Shown: positions 49,898 through 59,007, counted from the first letter of the stretch. The stretch is 64,000 nucleotides of DNA from Pedobacter cryoconitis (GCF_001590605.1 NZ_CP014504.1:3658001-3722000), one strand, 5' to 3'. A program made the numbers and translations. The notes: generated from the letters alone by a model not told the origin.

Positions 49898-50838
49898 TAG
49901 TTAAGCAATTTAACAGTAATAATGTTTGAATAATAACTTTTTAGTTGAATTCCACTCCCATGTGTAGTCCAAATTTCTTTTGGCTTTACTTTTTCAATTG
50001 TATAAATGATATCATCCCAATCCACATGATCAGAAATGAACAATTGCAACTCATTATTGTGCTGTAAATGTTTCCATCCCGTCGCAAAAACCCTGATTAC
50101 ATTTACCGCTTTGATATAACTTCTGTAAACCAAAGGCGGTACCAGGTAAATCATATCAGTTTTAGTATTCTTCATTACTTTCCGGTCATAAACCTCATAT
50201 TTCCCCATATCAATTCCCATCTGCTCATAAATTTTCACAAAAGGAAGAATACTATGGTGTACCAGGATCCTTCGCTGCGGACAAAGGTCGCTGATCAGTT
50301 TAATCAACCGCTGACTCTTACCTAAAGCATAAGCCCCCAGCATAATATTGCTCGTTGTCGCATTTAGTTTTTTGATTTCCAGTTCTACATCAGGATGTTT
50401 GGTATCCGGATTTGCAAAAGTTGTTTCCGTAATCAGTACATCAGCTTCCGCAAATTCTATAGGCTCGCAAGTCGTATCCGGCTGAAGCTTATAATCTCCG
50501 GTATATAAATATTTAACCCCTTTATACTCCATCATTACCAGTGCAGAACCTAAAATATGGCCAGCAGGGATAAAACTTATCTTCACTTCATTCAATACAA
50601 ATTCAGCATGAAAAGCATACAGATGAAACTCACCCGCTGCAAATTTCTTATACCGCTGTATCATGAACAATGAGGTTGCTTTGGTACAATACACATTGAA
50701 ATTACCACTAATTGCATGATCACCGTGTGCATGTGAAATTACTGCATCCCTGACCATTTCTTTCGGGTCCAGGTAAAAATTGCCATAGGCACAATACAGT
50801 CCAATTTTAGTTGGCACTAAAAAATCCGCTAATATCAT
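49897..50838 (-). CDS. Metallo-beta-lactamase-fold exonuclease-like protein
   Basis: The 313-residue protein resembles bacterial COG1236-type beta-CASP-related proteins annotated as mRNA 3'-end processing exonucleases: AVISHAHGDHAISG (HxHxDH), IPAGHILGSALVMM, YTGDYKLQPD, ITETTFANPD, and SDHVDWDDI plus a late THGSG. It is shorter than true CPSF-type nucleases. In many genomes such proteins sit next to a DNA ligase and a helicase; here there is none. It directly abuts coaE and overlaps the DUF5522 gene by one base. Confidence 0.83.
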   Translation of the reverse strand: MILADFLVPTKIGLYCAYGNFYLDPKEMVRDAVISHAHGDHAISGNFNVYCTKATSLFMIQRYKKFAAGEFHLYAFHAEFVLNEVKISFIPAGHILGSALVMMEYKGVKYLYTGDYKLQPDTTCEPIEFAEADVLITETTFANPDTKHPDVELEIKKLNATTSNIMLGAYALGKSQRLIKLISDLCPQRRILVHHSILPFVKIYEQMGIDMGKYEVYDRKVMKNTKTDMIYLVPPLVYRSYIKAVNVIRVFATGWKHLQHNNELQLFISDHVDWDDIIYTIEKVKPKEIWTTHGSGIQLKSYYSNIITVKLLN

Positions 50839-51435
50839 TTATTTTGTAAGGTTTATAAATTGATGGTGCAGCTCCAATACCTGGAGTATCACCGATCGGC
50901 TTTCATCATTTGTAATTAAAAAATCAGCCATTTTATTCTTTTCTTCATCGCTCAGCTGCTTATCCATCCGCGCTTCGACCTGTTCGGCAGTTACCCCATC
51001 CCGGTCCATCACCCGTTGTATTTTGACCGCTTTGGGTGCGGTAACCAAAATACTATGGTCACACATTTTATAAGACCCACTCTCAAATAATAGGGCAGCC
51101 TCTTTCAAATTATAAGGTACCTCTGCAGGTATAGTTTGCTGCCAGCTTTCAAATGCGCTGAATACAGCCGGATGAACCAATGCATTCAGCTTCTCCAGCT
51201 CCACTTTATTATTGAATACAATTTGTGCAATATGTTTATTGTTCAGCTTCCCGGACAACTCATAACTCTCCACGCCAAAAGCTGCTATAATCCCCTCCCT
51301 TAATATAGGATCGGTTATCATAATTTCCTTAGCCACGGTATCCGCATAAAACACAGGAATCCCCAGTTGTTCAAATATGCTGCAAACCATAGTTTTGCCA
51401 CTTCCTATACCACCGGTAATCCCAATCTTAATCAT
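50839..51435 (-). CDS. coaE: Dephospho-CoA kinase
   Basis: CoaE adds the final phosphate in CoA synthesis. The 198-residue P-loop kinase has IGITGGIGSGKTMVCSIF (Walker A), VFYADTVAKEIM, LVHPAVFSAFESW, AALLFESGSYKMCD and a lid region VMDRDGVTAEQVEARMDKQLSDEEK, followed by ADFLITND. It abuts YbbR and the nuclease gene with no gap. Confidence 0.95.
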   Translation of the reverse strand: MIKIGITGGIGSGKTMVCSIFEQLGIPVFYADTVAKEIMITDPILREGIIAAFGVESYELSGKLNNKHIAQIVFNNKVELEKLNALVHPAVFSAFESWQQTIPAEVPYNLKEAALLFESGSYKMCDHSILVTAPKAVKIQRVMDRDGVTAEQVEARMDKQLSDEEKNKMADFLITNDESRSVILQVLELHHQFINLTK

Positions 51436-52383
51436 TTATCTTTCTATAATAAAATCAACTTTTTCCGGGTCTATCCTCATCCTTCTGCAATAATCAGGAA
51501 AGCGGGTTAGCTTAACACTCAGCTGGCCATGATGCTTTAACTTCCACTCATTCAAATCTACCACAGCTTCAATGAAATCTTCATTTACCTGCTGATAACT
51601 GGACAAGGCAACCATAAAAGTGATCTTAACCTTTTTCGGATAAAGCTTAACATTATAATATTCTCCATTATTGATAATCTTCAACGGCACTTCCAGTGTT
51701 TTCTCCGTAAACTCATCTACTGGCAATTTAACCTCGATACTCGCCGGGAATATATTTACATTTTTGAGTACGTTCTGTTTCATCCCTACCCGGGTCACTG
51801 CCTGGTTCTGAATATTATGCAGCACTAAAGTATCAGTTTTCCACTCGTTAATCTTTTCCAGCTCTTCCTGAGGACCTGATACCGTGACGTAATTCGGTGT
51901 ACACTGAATCACATCAGAAATACCAAACTGCTTTACAAAAGATAAATTAGATACTAATCTGACCGGAACTCTTTTTACCGTCCTTTTAGAAAAATCAAAG
52001 TATAACGTATCAGGACGTACAGATATAATTTTCTGTGAAGTTTCCAACTGGTTGTTCACACTATATAACTGCTCTGAAAAAAGGATAAAGTTCCTGTTAT
52101 TTAATTTTTCAAGATTAATGCTGATAAATTGCGGATTTACCCTTAAACGTGCAAACAATAATTGCCAGCCCGTTCCTTCTACCTGTAAATCTACCGTATC
52201 AGACTGTAAAGGATGAAAAGCTTTTTTCTGCGGGAAATTTTTATAAATCAGGACAGTCTTGGCCGTATAAACATATTTATTGTTTAACGCCAGAAATAAC
52301 CACCCTGCAATAGCCAGAAGCACACAAGTGATCAATACTAAAAAGCGCTTTCGCTCTATTTTTGTAAGTTTAATGAATGGCAT
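51436..52383 (-). CDS. YbbR/CdaR-like membrane protein
   Basis: The 315-residue protein has one N-terminal membrane helix (about 14-33) followed by several YbbR-type beta domains. Each has a strand pattern around VRVNPQFISINL, SNLSFVKQFGISDVIQCTPNYVTVSGPQEELEKI, and VPLKIINNGEYYNVKLYPKKVKITFMV. YbbR-domain proteins such as CdaR modulate membrane di-adenylate cyclase in Firmicutes; the Bacteroidota version often lies by coaE. First gene of the coaE operon. Confidence 0.83.
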   Translation of the reverse strand: MPFIKLTKIERKRFLVLITCVLLAIAGWLFLALNNKYVYTAKTVLIYKNFPQKKAFHPLQSDTVDLQVEGTGWQLLFARLRVNPQFISINLEKLNNRNFILFSEQLYSVNNQLETSQKIISVRPDTLYFDFSKRTVKRVPVRLVSNLSFVKQFGISDVIQCTPNYVTVSGPQEELEKINEWKTDTLVLHNIQNQAVTRVGMKQNVLKNVNIFPASIEVKLPVDEFTEKTLEVPLKIINNGEYYNVKLYPKKVKITFMVALSSYQQVNEDFIEAVVDLNEWKLKHHGQLSVKLTRFPDYCRRMRIDPEKVDFIIER

Positions 52384-52399
52384 ACGGGCTGTAATTAAT

Positions 52400-52407
52400 C
52401 AAATTTA
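52400..52407 (-). promoter_or_regulatory. Candidate -7 promoter element (TAAATTTG) of the YbbR-coaE operon
   Basis: On the minus strand TAAATTTG matches TAnnTTTG, 16 nt before the YbbR ATG and just after the yajC terminator. Confidence 0.5.
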
Positions 52408-52425
52408 AGGTTTTATCACTAAACA

Positions 52426-52457
52426 AAAAAGCCGCGCCAATAATGGAGCGGCTTTTT
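52426..52457 (-). terminator. Intrinsic terminator after yajC
   Basis: A 10-bp GC-rich stem (52426-52435 with 52448-52457), extended by two inner G-C pairs, ends in TTTTT on the minus strand. It lies 17 nt after the yajC stop. Confidence 0.9.
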
Positions 52458-52473
52458 AATGTCTATCAGCGAA

Positions 52474-52797
52474 TTAAGCCTTAGGCAATTCAGTAGATGC
52501 TTTAGTTGCATCCAGAGAAATAGCTGACTTATCAAAACGGATTTTAGTACCGCCTTCAACTTCGATTAGAAAAGTAAGTTCATTCATATCAACGATTCTG
52601 CCATGGATACCAGCAGTAGTAACTATTTTATCACCTTTTTTCAAGTCTGCAACTAATTTCTTGTGGTCTTTAGCTTTTTTAACCTGTGGTCTGATCATGA
52701 AGAAATAGAAAACTACCATGATTAATACCATTGGAACCAAGGTACTTAACATACTGCTTCCGCCGGCAGCAGCATCTAAAATTACTGTTAATGTCAT
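52474..52797 (-). CDS. yajC: Preprotein translocase accessory subunit YajC
   Basis: The 107-residue protein has one membrane helix (about 19-37) with VPMVLIMVVFYFFMIRPQVKKAKDHKKL, the YajC signature, then a small soluble domain with LKKGDKIVTTAGIHGRIV. It associates with SecDF (32.2-35.1 kb). It is the last gene of nusB-DUF1573-yajC and is followed by a terminator. Confidence 0.94.
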   Translation of the reverse strand: MTLTVILDAAAGGSSMLSTLVPMVLIMVVFYFFMIRPQVKKAKDHKKLVADLKKGDKIVTTAGIHGRIVDMNELTFLIEVEGGTKIRFDKSAISLDATKASTELPKA

Positions 52798-52818
52798 ATT
52801 GATTGTATTATTATAAAA

Positions 52819-53265
52819 TTATGTTCTTTCTTTAACCTCACCAATCAGATGTACTTCTGTTGTAGAAGGATTACCATTTGAAGTGATCGTGACAACTTTA
52901 TCCTGCATTCCCATTTTGCCAGCGCTGTTAAAAACTACTTTAATCACGCCATCTGCTCCTGGTTTAATCGGCTCTTTAGGGATTTCGGGAATAGTACATC
53001 CACAAGTTGCAGTCGCATTGGTAATAATCAACGGGCTTTTTCCAGTGTTTGTAAATTTGAATTCATAGTGTACCGATTCACCCTGTACAATTTTACCGAA
53101 ATTGTACATTCCCTGTTTGAAACTGATTACAGGTGCATCTGGTGAAGCCACAGTTTTAGTTTCAGTAGTTTTAACTACACTGTCAGTCGCAACCGCTGTA
53201 GGTTTTGTTTGTTGGCATGCGGCTAACGTAGCCGCTGCAAATGCAAGTAAAAATATCTTCTTCAT
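52819..53265 (-). CDS. DUF1573 lipoprotein
   Basis: The 148-residue protein has a lipoprotein signal (LAAC lipobox, Cys17), a Thr/Val/Lys-rich linker, and a DUF1573 domain (about 45-145) with KQGMYNFGKIVQGESVHYEFKFTNTGKSPLII, then ATCGCTIPEIPKEPIKPG and TITSNG. This immunoglobulin-like ASH-type domain is common in Bacteroidota envelope proteins; role unknown. It lies between nusB and yajC with gaps of 12 and 21 bp. Confidence 0.88.
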   Translation of the reverse strand: MKKIFLLAFAAATLAACQQTKPTAVATDSVVKTTETKTVASPDAPVISFKQGMYNFGKIVQGESVHYEFKFTNTGKSPLIITNATATCGCTIPEIPKEPIKPGADGVIKVVFNSAGKMGMQDKVVTITSNGNPSTTEVHLIGEVKERT

Positions 53266-53277
53266 TCCTATATTTTT

Positions 53278-54228
53278 TTATTCTTCTATCAATCCGCGGC
53301 CAATTTTTTTGATACTGTTTGTACGCTTTAAATCGCCTAAAATTTTGTCCAAGATACCGTTAATAAATGAATTACTTTTCGGAGTACTGTAATCTTTTGA
53401 CAAGTCAAGATACTCATTGATGGTTACTTTTACCGGGATCGAAGGGAAATTCATCAACTCACAAATAGCCATTTTCATCAGGATTGTATCCATTAATGCA
53501 ATACGTTCCGACTCCCAGTTTTTAGTACGCTCAGCGATTAAATTCTGGTATTCAGTATTATTTTTCAGCGTATAAGTAAAAAGATCTTCCACAAACTTGC
53601 TGTCTTCTTTCCAATCCACACTGATTGGTGTAAGTTTGTTTTTAAACGGATCTTCCGAAACAAAGTTCTTCAGGGTTTTTGCAACCATCCCCTGCATCAC
53701 TTCCTTATCTACCGGCCAGTTGATAAATTTATCTTCAAAAGCCTGGATGATATTCTGGCTTTTAAGGATGATTTTTCTAAAGATAAATTTGATAATCTCT
53801 TTTGACCCTTCCAGACTATCATCAGTATCTGCCAGATAAGCAATATACTCAGGAGTAGCTTTCAGCTTATTGTAGATTGTTTTGATGAATTCAGGGTCTG
53901 CATGCCAGTTAATCTGGTATTTGTTTACAGCCGATTTAAATTCAGGATTTTCCTGCAGCAAAACAATGAACTTGTTGCGCAGTAATTTCTTGTTAGGATT
54001 CAGATCTTCAGCTGTTGGAAAATGCTTGTTAGCTCTTTCAATAGCGTCAACTGAGGTGTATTCCGTGATCTCAGAAAGTAATGCCAGCATTCTGACATAC
54101 ATTTCATAAACCTGGTCAATACTGTGCATCAATTCTTTCTTTGCAGAAAGTAGATCTTTTTTGTCTGTCATTTGCCACGCAAAAATGTTTTGCAGGACTT
54201 TAATTCGTAGGTGCCTTCTATTTAACAT
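53278..54228 (-). CDS. nusB: Transcription antitermination protein NusB (extended Bacteroidota form)
   Basis: The 316-residue protein is about twice the usual NusB length. The N-terminus has NRRHLRIKVLQNIFAW, and the NusB core in the C-terminal third has DTILMKMAICELMNFPSIPVKVTINEYLDLSKDYSTPKSNSFINGILDKI. The middle (about 100-210) is a helical insertion typical of Bacteroidota members. NusB with NusE promotes antitermination at rRNA operons. Followed by DUF1573 and yajC. Confidence 0.92.
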   Translation of the reverse strand: MLNRRHLRIKVLQNIFAWQMTDKKDLLSAKKELMHSIDQVYEMYVRMLALLSEITEYTSVDAIERANKHFPTAEDLNPNKKLLRNKFIVLLQENPEFKSAVNKYQINWHADPEFIKTIYNKLKATPEYIAYLADTDDSLEGSKEIIKFIFRKIILKSQNIIQAFEDKFINWPVDKEVMQGMVAKTLKNFVSEDPFKNKLTPISVDWKEDSKFVEDLFTYTLKNNTEYQNLIAERTKNWESERIALMDTILMKMAICELMNFPSIPVKVTINEYLDLSKDYSTPKSNSFINGILDKILGDLKRTNSIKKIGRGLIEE

Positions 54229-54261
54229 GAATGTAAGAACGAGTTGGTAATATACCGGTTA

Positions 54262-55350
54262 TTAAAATGATGATTTTATTTTTTTGATGTCTATTATTCT
54301 TTGTTCTGCAATCCTGTTTGCTGCCAGGATTGTTGGGATATTTTCTGCCTTTGACAGTTTAATTACATTGCGCGTAGCCTGGTAGATATTTTCTGTCAGC
54401 TGCATCGTGCGCTTTCTTCCAAAACCTGTTAATTCTGAATAACAATTAATCAGTCCGCCTGCATTAATCAGATAATCGGGTGCAAAAAGTATATTCTTTT
54501 CCAAAAGCAACTTACCATGCACATGCTCATCTGCAAGCTGGTTGTTAGCTGAACCAGCAATAATTGCAAACTTCATTCTTGGAATAGTTACATCATTGAC
54601 TGTAGCACCTAACGCACAAGGTGCATAGATATCAACGTCAAGACCGAATACTTTATTGGCCTCTACAGGTTTTGCTTTATATTTTCTTGCAATATGATGT
54701 AAACGTTCCTCATTGATATCACTGATAAAAACTTCCACGTTTTCATTTCTCAATAACTCCACCAATTGCTCCCCTACATTTCCAATCCCCTGTACAACAA
54801 CAGAGCGTCCTGCCAGCATATCAGTTCCAAAAACTTCCTTAACACAAGCTTTTATGCCCAGAAAAACGCCTTTAGCAGTTGTAGGAGATGGATCACCCAT
54901 TCCACCAATTGATTCAGGGACTCCCGTCACATATTTGGTTTCCATGCGGATATATTCCATGTCTTTAGTCGTTGTACCTACATCTTCAGCCGTAATGAAC
55001 TCCCCATTCAGGTTTTGAATAAAACGGCCAAAACTGCGCATCATCGCTTCAGATTTCCCTTTACGGGAATCACCAATGATTACAGCCTTACCGCCACCCA
55101 GGTTTAAACCTGTAATTGCAGCTTTATAAGTCATACTCCTTGATAACCGCAGCACATCTTCCAGTGCTTCAGTCTCCGTAGCATAACTTAACATTCTTGT
55201 ACCACCTAAAGCAGGGCCCAGTGTCGTATCATGAATAGCAATAATGGCTTTTAAACCGGTATCGGGATCATTACAAAAAACAACTTTTTTGTGTCCTAAA
55301 GCACTTAGTTGATCTAAAATTGAGGTTACCGCAGAACTATTACCAGACAT
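54262..55350 (-). CDS. Leucine dehydrogenase-type Glu/Leu/Phe/Val dehydrogenase
   Basis: The 362-residue protein has the family motifs: TLGPALGGTRML, MTYKAAITGLNLGGGKAVIIGD (catalytic Lys region), ITAEDVGTTTKDMEYI, VVVQGIGNVGEQLVELL (NAD-binding GxGxxG), DIYAPCALGATVND and GSANNQLAD. It should oxidatively deaminate branched-chain amino acids with NAD. The tight motif match to leucine dehydrogenases makes glutamate dehydrogenase unlikely. It begins leftward before nusB with a 33-bp gap. Confidence 0.9.
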   Translation of the reverse strand: MSGNSSAVTSILDQLSALGHKKVVFCNDPDTGLKAIIAIHDTTLGPALGGTRMLSYATETEALEDVLRLSRSMTYKAAITGLNLGGGKAVIIGDSRKGKSEAMMRSFGRFIQNLNGEFITAEDVGTTTKDMEYIRMETKYVTGVPESIGGMGDPSPTTAKGVFLGIKACVKEVFGTDMLAGRSVVVQGIGNVGEQLVELLRNENVEVFISDINEERLHHIARKYKAKPVEANKVFGLDVDIYAPCALGATVNDVTIPRMKFAIIAGSANNQLADEHVHGKLLLEKNILFAPDYLINAGGLINCYSELTGFGRKRTMQLTENIYQATRNVIKLSKAENIPTILAANRIAEQRIIDIKKIKSSF

Positions 55351-55375
55351 AAGATTTCGTTTATCAGACAGCTCG

Positions 55376-55383
55376 CAAAACTA
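55376..55383 (-). promoter_or_regulatory. Candidate -7 promoter element (TAGTTTTG) of leucine dehydrogenase
   Basis: On the minus strand TAGTTTTG matches TAnnTTTG, 25 bp before the ATG. Confidence 0.5.
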
Positions 55384-55461
55384 AGGATAAAAAACATTAT
55401 TTACATTGTTTTAACCAAACAGTTTTCAAAAATCATGTGCAATTGGCTAACTTTACGCCAC

Positions 55462-57252
55462 ATGAAGCACCTTCGTTTTTTAAATAAACATTTCTATAAA
55501 TATAAATGGTGGATCGTACCCGGGGTGTTTTTCGTTATTATCTCTAATATTTTCGGTGTAATTCCAGCTCAGGTTATAGGCCATGCCTTTAACCTTATTA
55601 CGGAGAACATCCAGATTTATGGCCTTTTCACCGGTTTCGAAAGACAGCAGATCATTTATGACATCTTCAGCTACAGTCTGCTATATTTCGGCTCGATCGT
55701 ATTGATCCTCTATCTGATCAGAGGTTTATTCCTGTTCTTTATGCGCCAGACCCTGATCCTGATGTCCAGACATATTGAATTTGACATGAAAAATGAGATT
55801 TACGCGCACTACCAAAAGCTGAGTCTGGGCTTTTACCGCCGCAACAATACCGGTGATCTAATGAACAGGGCTACCGAAGATGTCAACAGAGTAAGAATGT
55901 ATGTTGGCCCTGCAATTATGTATGCCATCAATACCCTTGTTTTATTTCTGCTGATTATTACTTCCATGTATTCAGTGAATGCTAAACTGGCTACCTTCTG
56001 TTTGCTACCTCTGCCGGTACTGGTCATCATTATCTACTTTGTCAACACCCAGATCAACAATAAAAGCGAGCAGATTCAGGAACAACTTTCCAGTTTATCA
56101 AGTTTTGTACAGGAAAGATTTTCAGGCATCAGGGTGATCAAATCTTATGTCAGAGAAGATTATACACGGGAGATTTTCGCTAACGAAAGCAGCGCCTATA
56201 AAAACAGCTCTATGGGCCTGGTACGCGTACAAGCACTCTTTTACCCGACTATGCTTCTTTTGGTTGGCCTGAGTACTATTCTTACCGTATATATAGGTGG
56301 AGAACAAGTAATCGACGGGTCTATTACTGCAGGGAACATTGCAGAATTCATCGTGTATGTGAATCAGCTTACATTCCCGGTCACCATGCTGGGCTGGGTA
56401 ACCACACTAATTCAGCGCGCGTCAGCCTCACAGAAAAGGATCAATGAATTTCTTGAATTACAATCAGATATCCATACCGGAGACGACCCTGCCAGAGAAG
56501 TCAGCGGAAATATCAAATTCGAGCACGTTAACTTTACCTATCAGGATACAGGGATCAAAGCATTGCAAGATGTAAGTTTTGATATTAAAGCTGGACAATT
56601 CGTTGCGATCATCGGGCGTACCGGATCAGGAAAATCTACCCTGGCCAATCTGATGATGAGAATGTATGATACCGATTCAGGTCAGATTTCAATTGACGGG
56701 AATCCACTGAAGAATGTCAACCTGAATTCTTTCAGAGATCAAGTCGGTTTCGTTCCACAAGAAGTTTTTCTCTTTTCTGATAACATTAAGAATAATATTG
56801 CCTTTGGACTGGATGAGGTAACTGATCTGGAGATCGAAAATGCAGCACGAAATGCAGCCGTATATCATAATATAATGGATTTTGAGCTGAAGTTTGACAC
56901 GATGCTGGGTGAGCGTGGAATCACACTTTCCGGCGGACAAAAACAACGTGTATCTATCGCAAGAGCATTGATCAAAGAGCCTAAAATATTAATTTTTGAC
57001 GATTGTCTTTCCGCAGTAGATACCAAAACTGAGGAAGAAATCTTAAACAACCTGGGTAATGTCATGAAAGGAAAGACCAGCATATTAATTGCCCACAGGA
57101 TATCTACTATCAAAAAAGCAGACAAGATTCTGGTACTTGAAGAAGGCCGTATCGCAGAACAAGGTACTCATGATGAACTAATTAACCTTCACGGCATTTA
57201 CGAAGAGATGTATCAGAACCAGTTATTGGAAGAAGAAAATAAATCTCTTTAA
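55462..57252 (+). CDS. ABC transporter, fused permease and ATPase (MdlA/exporter type)
   Basis: The 596-residue half-transporter has six N-terminal membrane helices (to about residue 320) and one ATPase: Walker A GRTGSGKST, Q-loop FVPQEVFLFSDN, signature LSGGQKQR, Walker B ILIFDDCLSAVD and H-loop AHRISTI. Walker B has Asp where the catalytic Glu normally stands, as in the degenerate site of heterodimeric exporters such as MdlA. It may pair with another half-transporter. Start at 55462 (MKHLRFLNKHFYKYKWW) is preferred to an ATG 27 bp upstream. Substrate unknown. Confidence 0.9.
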   Translation: MKHLRFLNKHFYKYKWWIVPGVFFVIISNIFGVIPAQVIGHAFNLITENIQIYGLFTGFERQQIIYDIFSYSLLYFGSIVLILYLIRGLFLFFMRQTLILMSRHIEFDMKNEIYAHYQKLSLGFYRRNNTGDLMNRATEDVNRVRMYVGPAIMYAINTLVLFLLIITSMYSVNAKLATFCLLPLPVLVIIIYFVNTQINNKSEQIQEQLSSLSSFVQERFSGIRVIKSYVREDYTREIFANESSAYKNSSMGLVRVQALFYPTMLLLVGLSTILTVYIGGEQVIDGSITAGNIAEFIVYVNQLTFPVTMLGWVTTLIQRASASQKRINEFLELQSDIHTGDDPAREVSGNIKFEHVNFTYQDTGIKALQDVSFDIKAGQFVAIIGRTGSGKSTLANLMMRMYDTDSGQISIDGNPLKNVNLNSFRDQVGFVPQEVFLFSDNIKNNIAFGLDEVTDLEIENAARNAAVYHNIMDFELKFDTMLGERGITLSGGQKQRVSIARALIKEPKILIFDDCLSAVDTKTEEEILNNLGNVMKGKTSILIAHRISTIKKADKILVLEEGRIAEQGTHDELINLHGIYEEMYQNQLLEEENKSL

Positions 57253-57322
57253 TTTCTATTTTGATCTTATCTAATTAATACTTTATATTTACCCGAACCA
57301 AAAACCAACAGCGATACCAAAC

Positions 57323-57649
57323 ATGGGAGAATTTGACAACAAAGAGAGAGAAGAGGTTTTTTCTAAAAAAGTAAGGGCCGGTAAGAGAACTTATTTTTTC
57401 GACGTTAAAGCAACACGTTCAGGAGATTATTATTTAACCCTTACTGAAAGCAAGAAAAGACTGGAAGACGGTGTATTTGTAAAACATAAGATCTTTTTAT
57501 ACAAAGAAGATTTTGAGAAATTCGCTGAAGGATTAAATGAGACAGTTGATTATATCAAGAATCACCAGGAAGTTGTTGAAAAACGCTATGAATATTCAGA
57601 AAATCATGAAGGTGCTGCAAAAAGCCAGAATGATGATTTTTCTTTCTAG
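57323..57649 (+). CDS. PUR-domain protein (DUF3276)
   Basis: The 108-residue protein is a single PUR-alpha repeat: EEVFSKKVRAGKRTYFFDVKATRSGDYYLTLTESKKRLEDG and FVKHKIFLYKEDFEKFAEGLNETVDYI, then an acidic tail. Bacterial PUR proteins bind single-stranded nucleic acids; one in Borrelia regulates transcription. Here target genes are unknown. A terminator follows. Confidence 0.9.
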   Translation: MGEFDNKEREEVFSKKVRAGKRTYFFDVKATRSGDYYLTLTESKKRLEDGVFVKHKIFLYKEDFEKFAEGLNETVDYIKNHQEVVEKRYEYSENHEGAAKSQNDDFSF

Positions 57650-57675
57650 GATAGGATTAAAAAAAGAACTTTTAG

Positions 57676-57699
57676 AAGCTCCTTACAGGGGCTTTTTTT
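57676..57699 (+). terminator. Intrinsic terminator after the PUR-domain gene
   Basis: An 8-bp stem (57676-57683 with 57687-57694, one G-U pair), 3-nt loop, followed by a run of T. Confidence 0.75.
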
Positions 57700-57994
57700 A
57701 TGCCCTCTTCTTTCACATTTCTGTCCTCAAATCAGAAATCATTACAATTTATCAAATAACGAATAGCCAGTAATATTCTTAAAGAAAATTACACAACATT
57801 CCTATTTCCCAACAAATCAAATAGTTATTATAAAGTGCAAATTTTAACAGTCCATATCAGGACACATGGCATTAATTTTGTCGTCAAATTTTGTTTATCC
57901 GATAAAATAAATATATTTTAACAATATAATTAGTGATCCACAATAAATATACTAATAGCTAAACAATTTAATTAACCCCTTAAACAGAAATAAC
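57700..57994. other. AT-rich intergenic region without recognised gene
   Basis: About 295 bp between the PUR terminator and the first paired membrane protein. No open frame with plausible start and composition was seen. A TAATTTTG element at 57873-57880 is a candidate promoter for the downstream gene. Confidence 0.6.
57873..57880 (+). promoter_or_regulatory. Candidate -7 promoter element (TAATTTTG) of the paired membrane protein genes
   Basis: TAATTTTG matches TAnnTTTG; the leader to the ATG at 57995 would be about 110 nt. Confidence 0.35.
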
Positions 57995-58468
57995 ATGGAA
58001 AATTACAAGTACTTTGAACAGGATGGTCATAAATATCTTCTGAAAGCACAATTCGTATTTATTGGCTTTCTTGGTGGCCTCTTCCTGGTAGGAGGACTTA
58101 TTCTTGCCTTTACCATAGGTGCAACTGATAACGCCAACAGATGGGTTGGCTATATTATGGCAATACTCGGTGCGCTGGTTTTACTTCGCCTTACCGCAAA
58201 AACTACCATCGATATGGAATCCCGTCAGGTTCTGTTAAAAAAGAATCTTTTCGCTTCTGAAGTTGCCTACAGCCTGGACTATTTTGAAACCTTCCTCGTA
58301 GCCAAAACGATCTCTGTCTTTGGAATTACAATGAATGCAACAGCAAGTATGGTTTTAAACATCGACGGAAAAGAGAAACTTCTGATGCTGAACCAATCGG
58401 TATTTTCTACAGTACCACTCAATAACATGATTAATGAGGCGCTTCACATCATGAAAATTGAAGATTAA
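57995..58468 (+). CDS. Membrane protein of unknown function, first of a pair
   Basis: The 157-residue protein has a short N-terminal tail, two membrane helices (about 20-42 and 50-66), then a soluble domain with a strand-turn pattern around TTIDMESRQVLLKKNLFASEVAYSLDYFETFLV. The layout, two helices then a small beta-rich domain, resembles PH-like membrane proteins, but I cannot name a family. Paired with the next gene (14-bp gap) of similar layout. Confidence 0.7.
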   Translation: MENYKYFEQDGHKYLLKAQFVFIGFLGGLFLVGGLILAFTIGATDNANRWVGYIMAILGALVLLRLTAKTTIDMESRQVLLKKNLFASEVAYSLDYFETFLVAKTISVFGITMNATASMVLNIDGKEKLLMLNQSVFSTVPLNNMINEALHIMKIED

Positions 58469-58482
58469 ATAGAAAAGAAATT

Positions 58483-58965
58483 ATGGCGCTTTATAACTTG
58501 GAAATCTCAGATGGCCGGTTCAGTATTCAACCCAATCTGAGTTATTACACTAAAATCAAGATCTTTTTAGCAGGGATTTTTTTATGCTTTGCTGTCGTTC
58601 CTTTTGTGCCTATAGCTCATGATATCAAATTTTTCCTGTATTTAATTGGCGCAGGACTTTGCTGTTATGTAGTCTATGAATTCCTGTTTTTAGCGAATGT
58701 AAAGATCATTTTTGACCAGGGTACCCGGAAAGTATATAAAAAGATACCCGGAATTTATACAAAAACACTGATGGACTTTGAAGAAATCAGGCTGGTCAAT
58801 GACACGAGTTATGGTCTGTTGGTCTATACGATTGGCGCTAAGAGCACACGCTTTGTAAAAAACTATCCAATCAGCGAACCCTTTTCAGATACAAAGAAAG
58901 GGCATAGAGAACAGTTAGAGTTTGAAACCACCATACTCGAACCTTTAATGGAATTTATAAAATAA
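58483..58965 (+). CDS. Membrane protein of unknown function, second of a pair
   Basis: The 160-residue protein begins with a short soluble part (YNLEISDGRFSIQPNLSYYTK), two membrane helices (about 28-48 and 52-72), then a soluble domain around VKIIFDQGTRKVYKKIPGIYTKTLMDFEEIRLV. Its order of domains and position of helices match the previous gene, though residues differ, so they may be diverged paralogues or partners. Terminator follows. Confidence 0.7.
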   Translation: MALYNLEISDGRFSIQPNLSYYTKIKIFLAGIFLCFAVVPFVPIAHDIKFFLYLIGAGLCCYVVYEFLFLANVKIIFDQGTRKVYKKIPGIYTKTLMDFEEIRLVNDTSYGLLVYTIGAKSTRFVKNYPISEPFSDTKKGHREQLEFETTILEPLMEFIK

Positions 58966-58974
58966 TATAAACAG

Positions 58975-59007
58975 AAAAGCTGCCCCGTCAATGACAAGGC
59001 AGCTTTT
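58975..59007 (+). terminator. Intrinsic terminator after the paired membrane proteins
   Basis: A 10-bp stem (58975-58984 with 58998-59007), with a nested GTCA/TGAC pair in the loop and a T-run on the plus strand. Confidence 0.85.
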
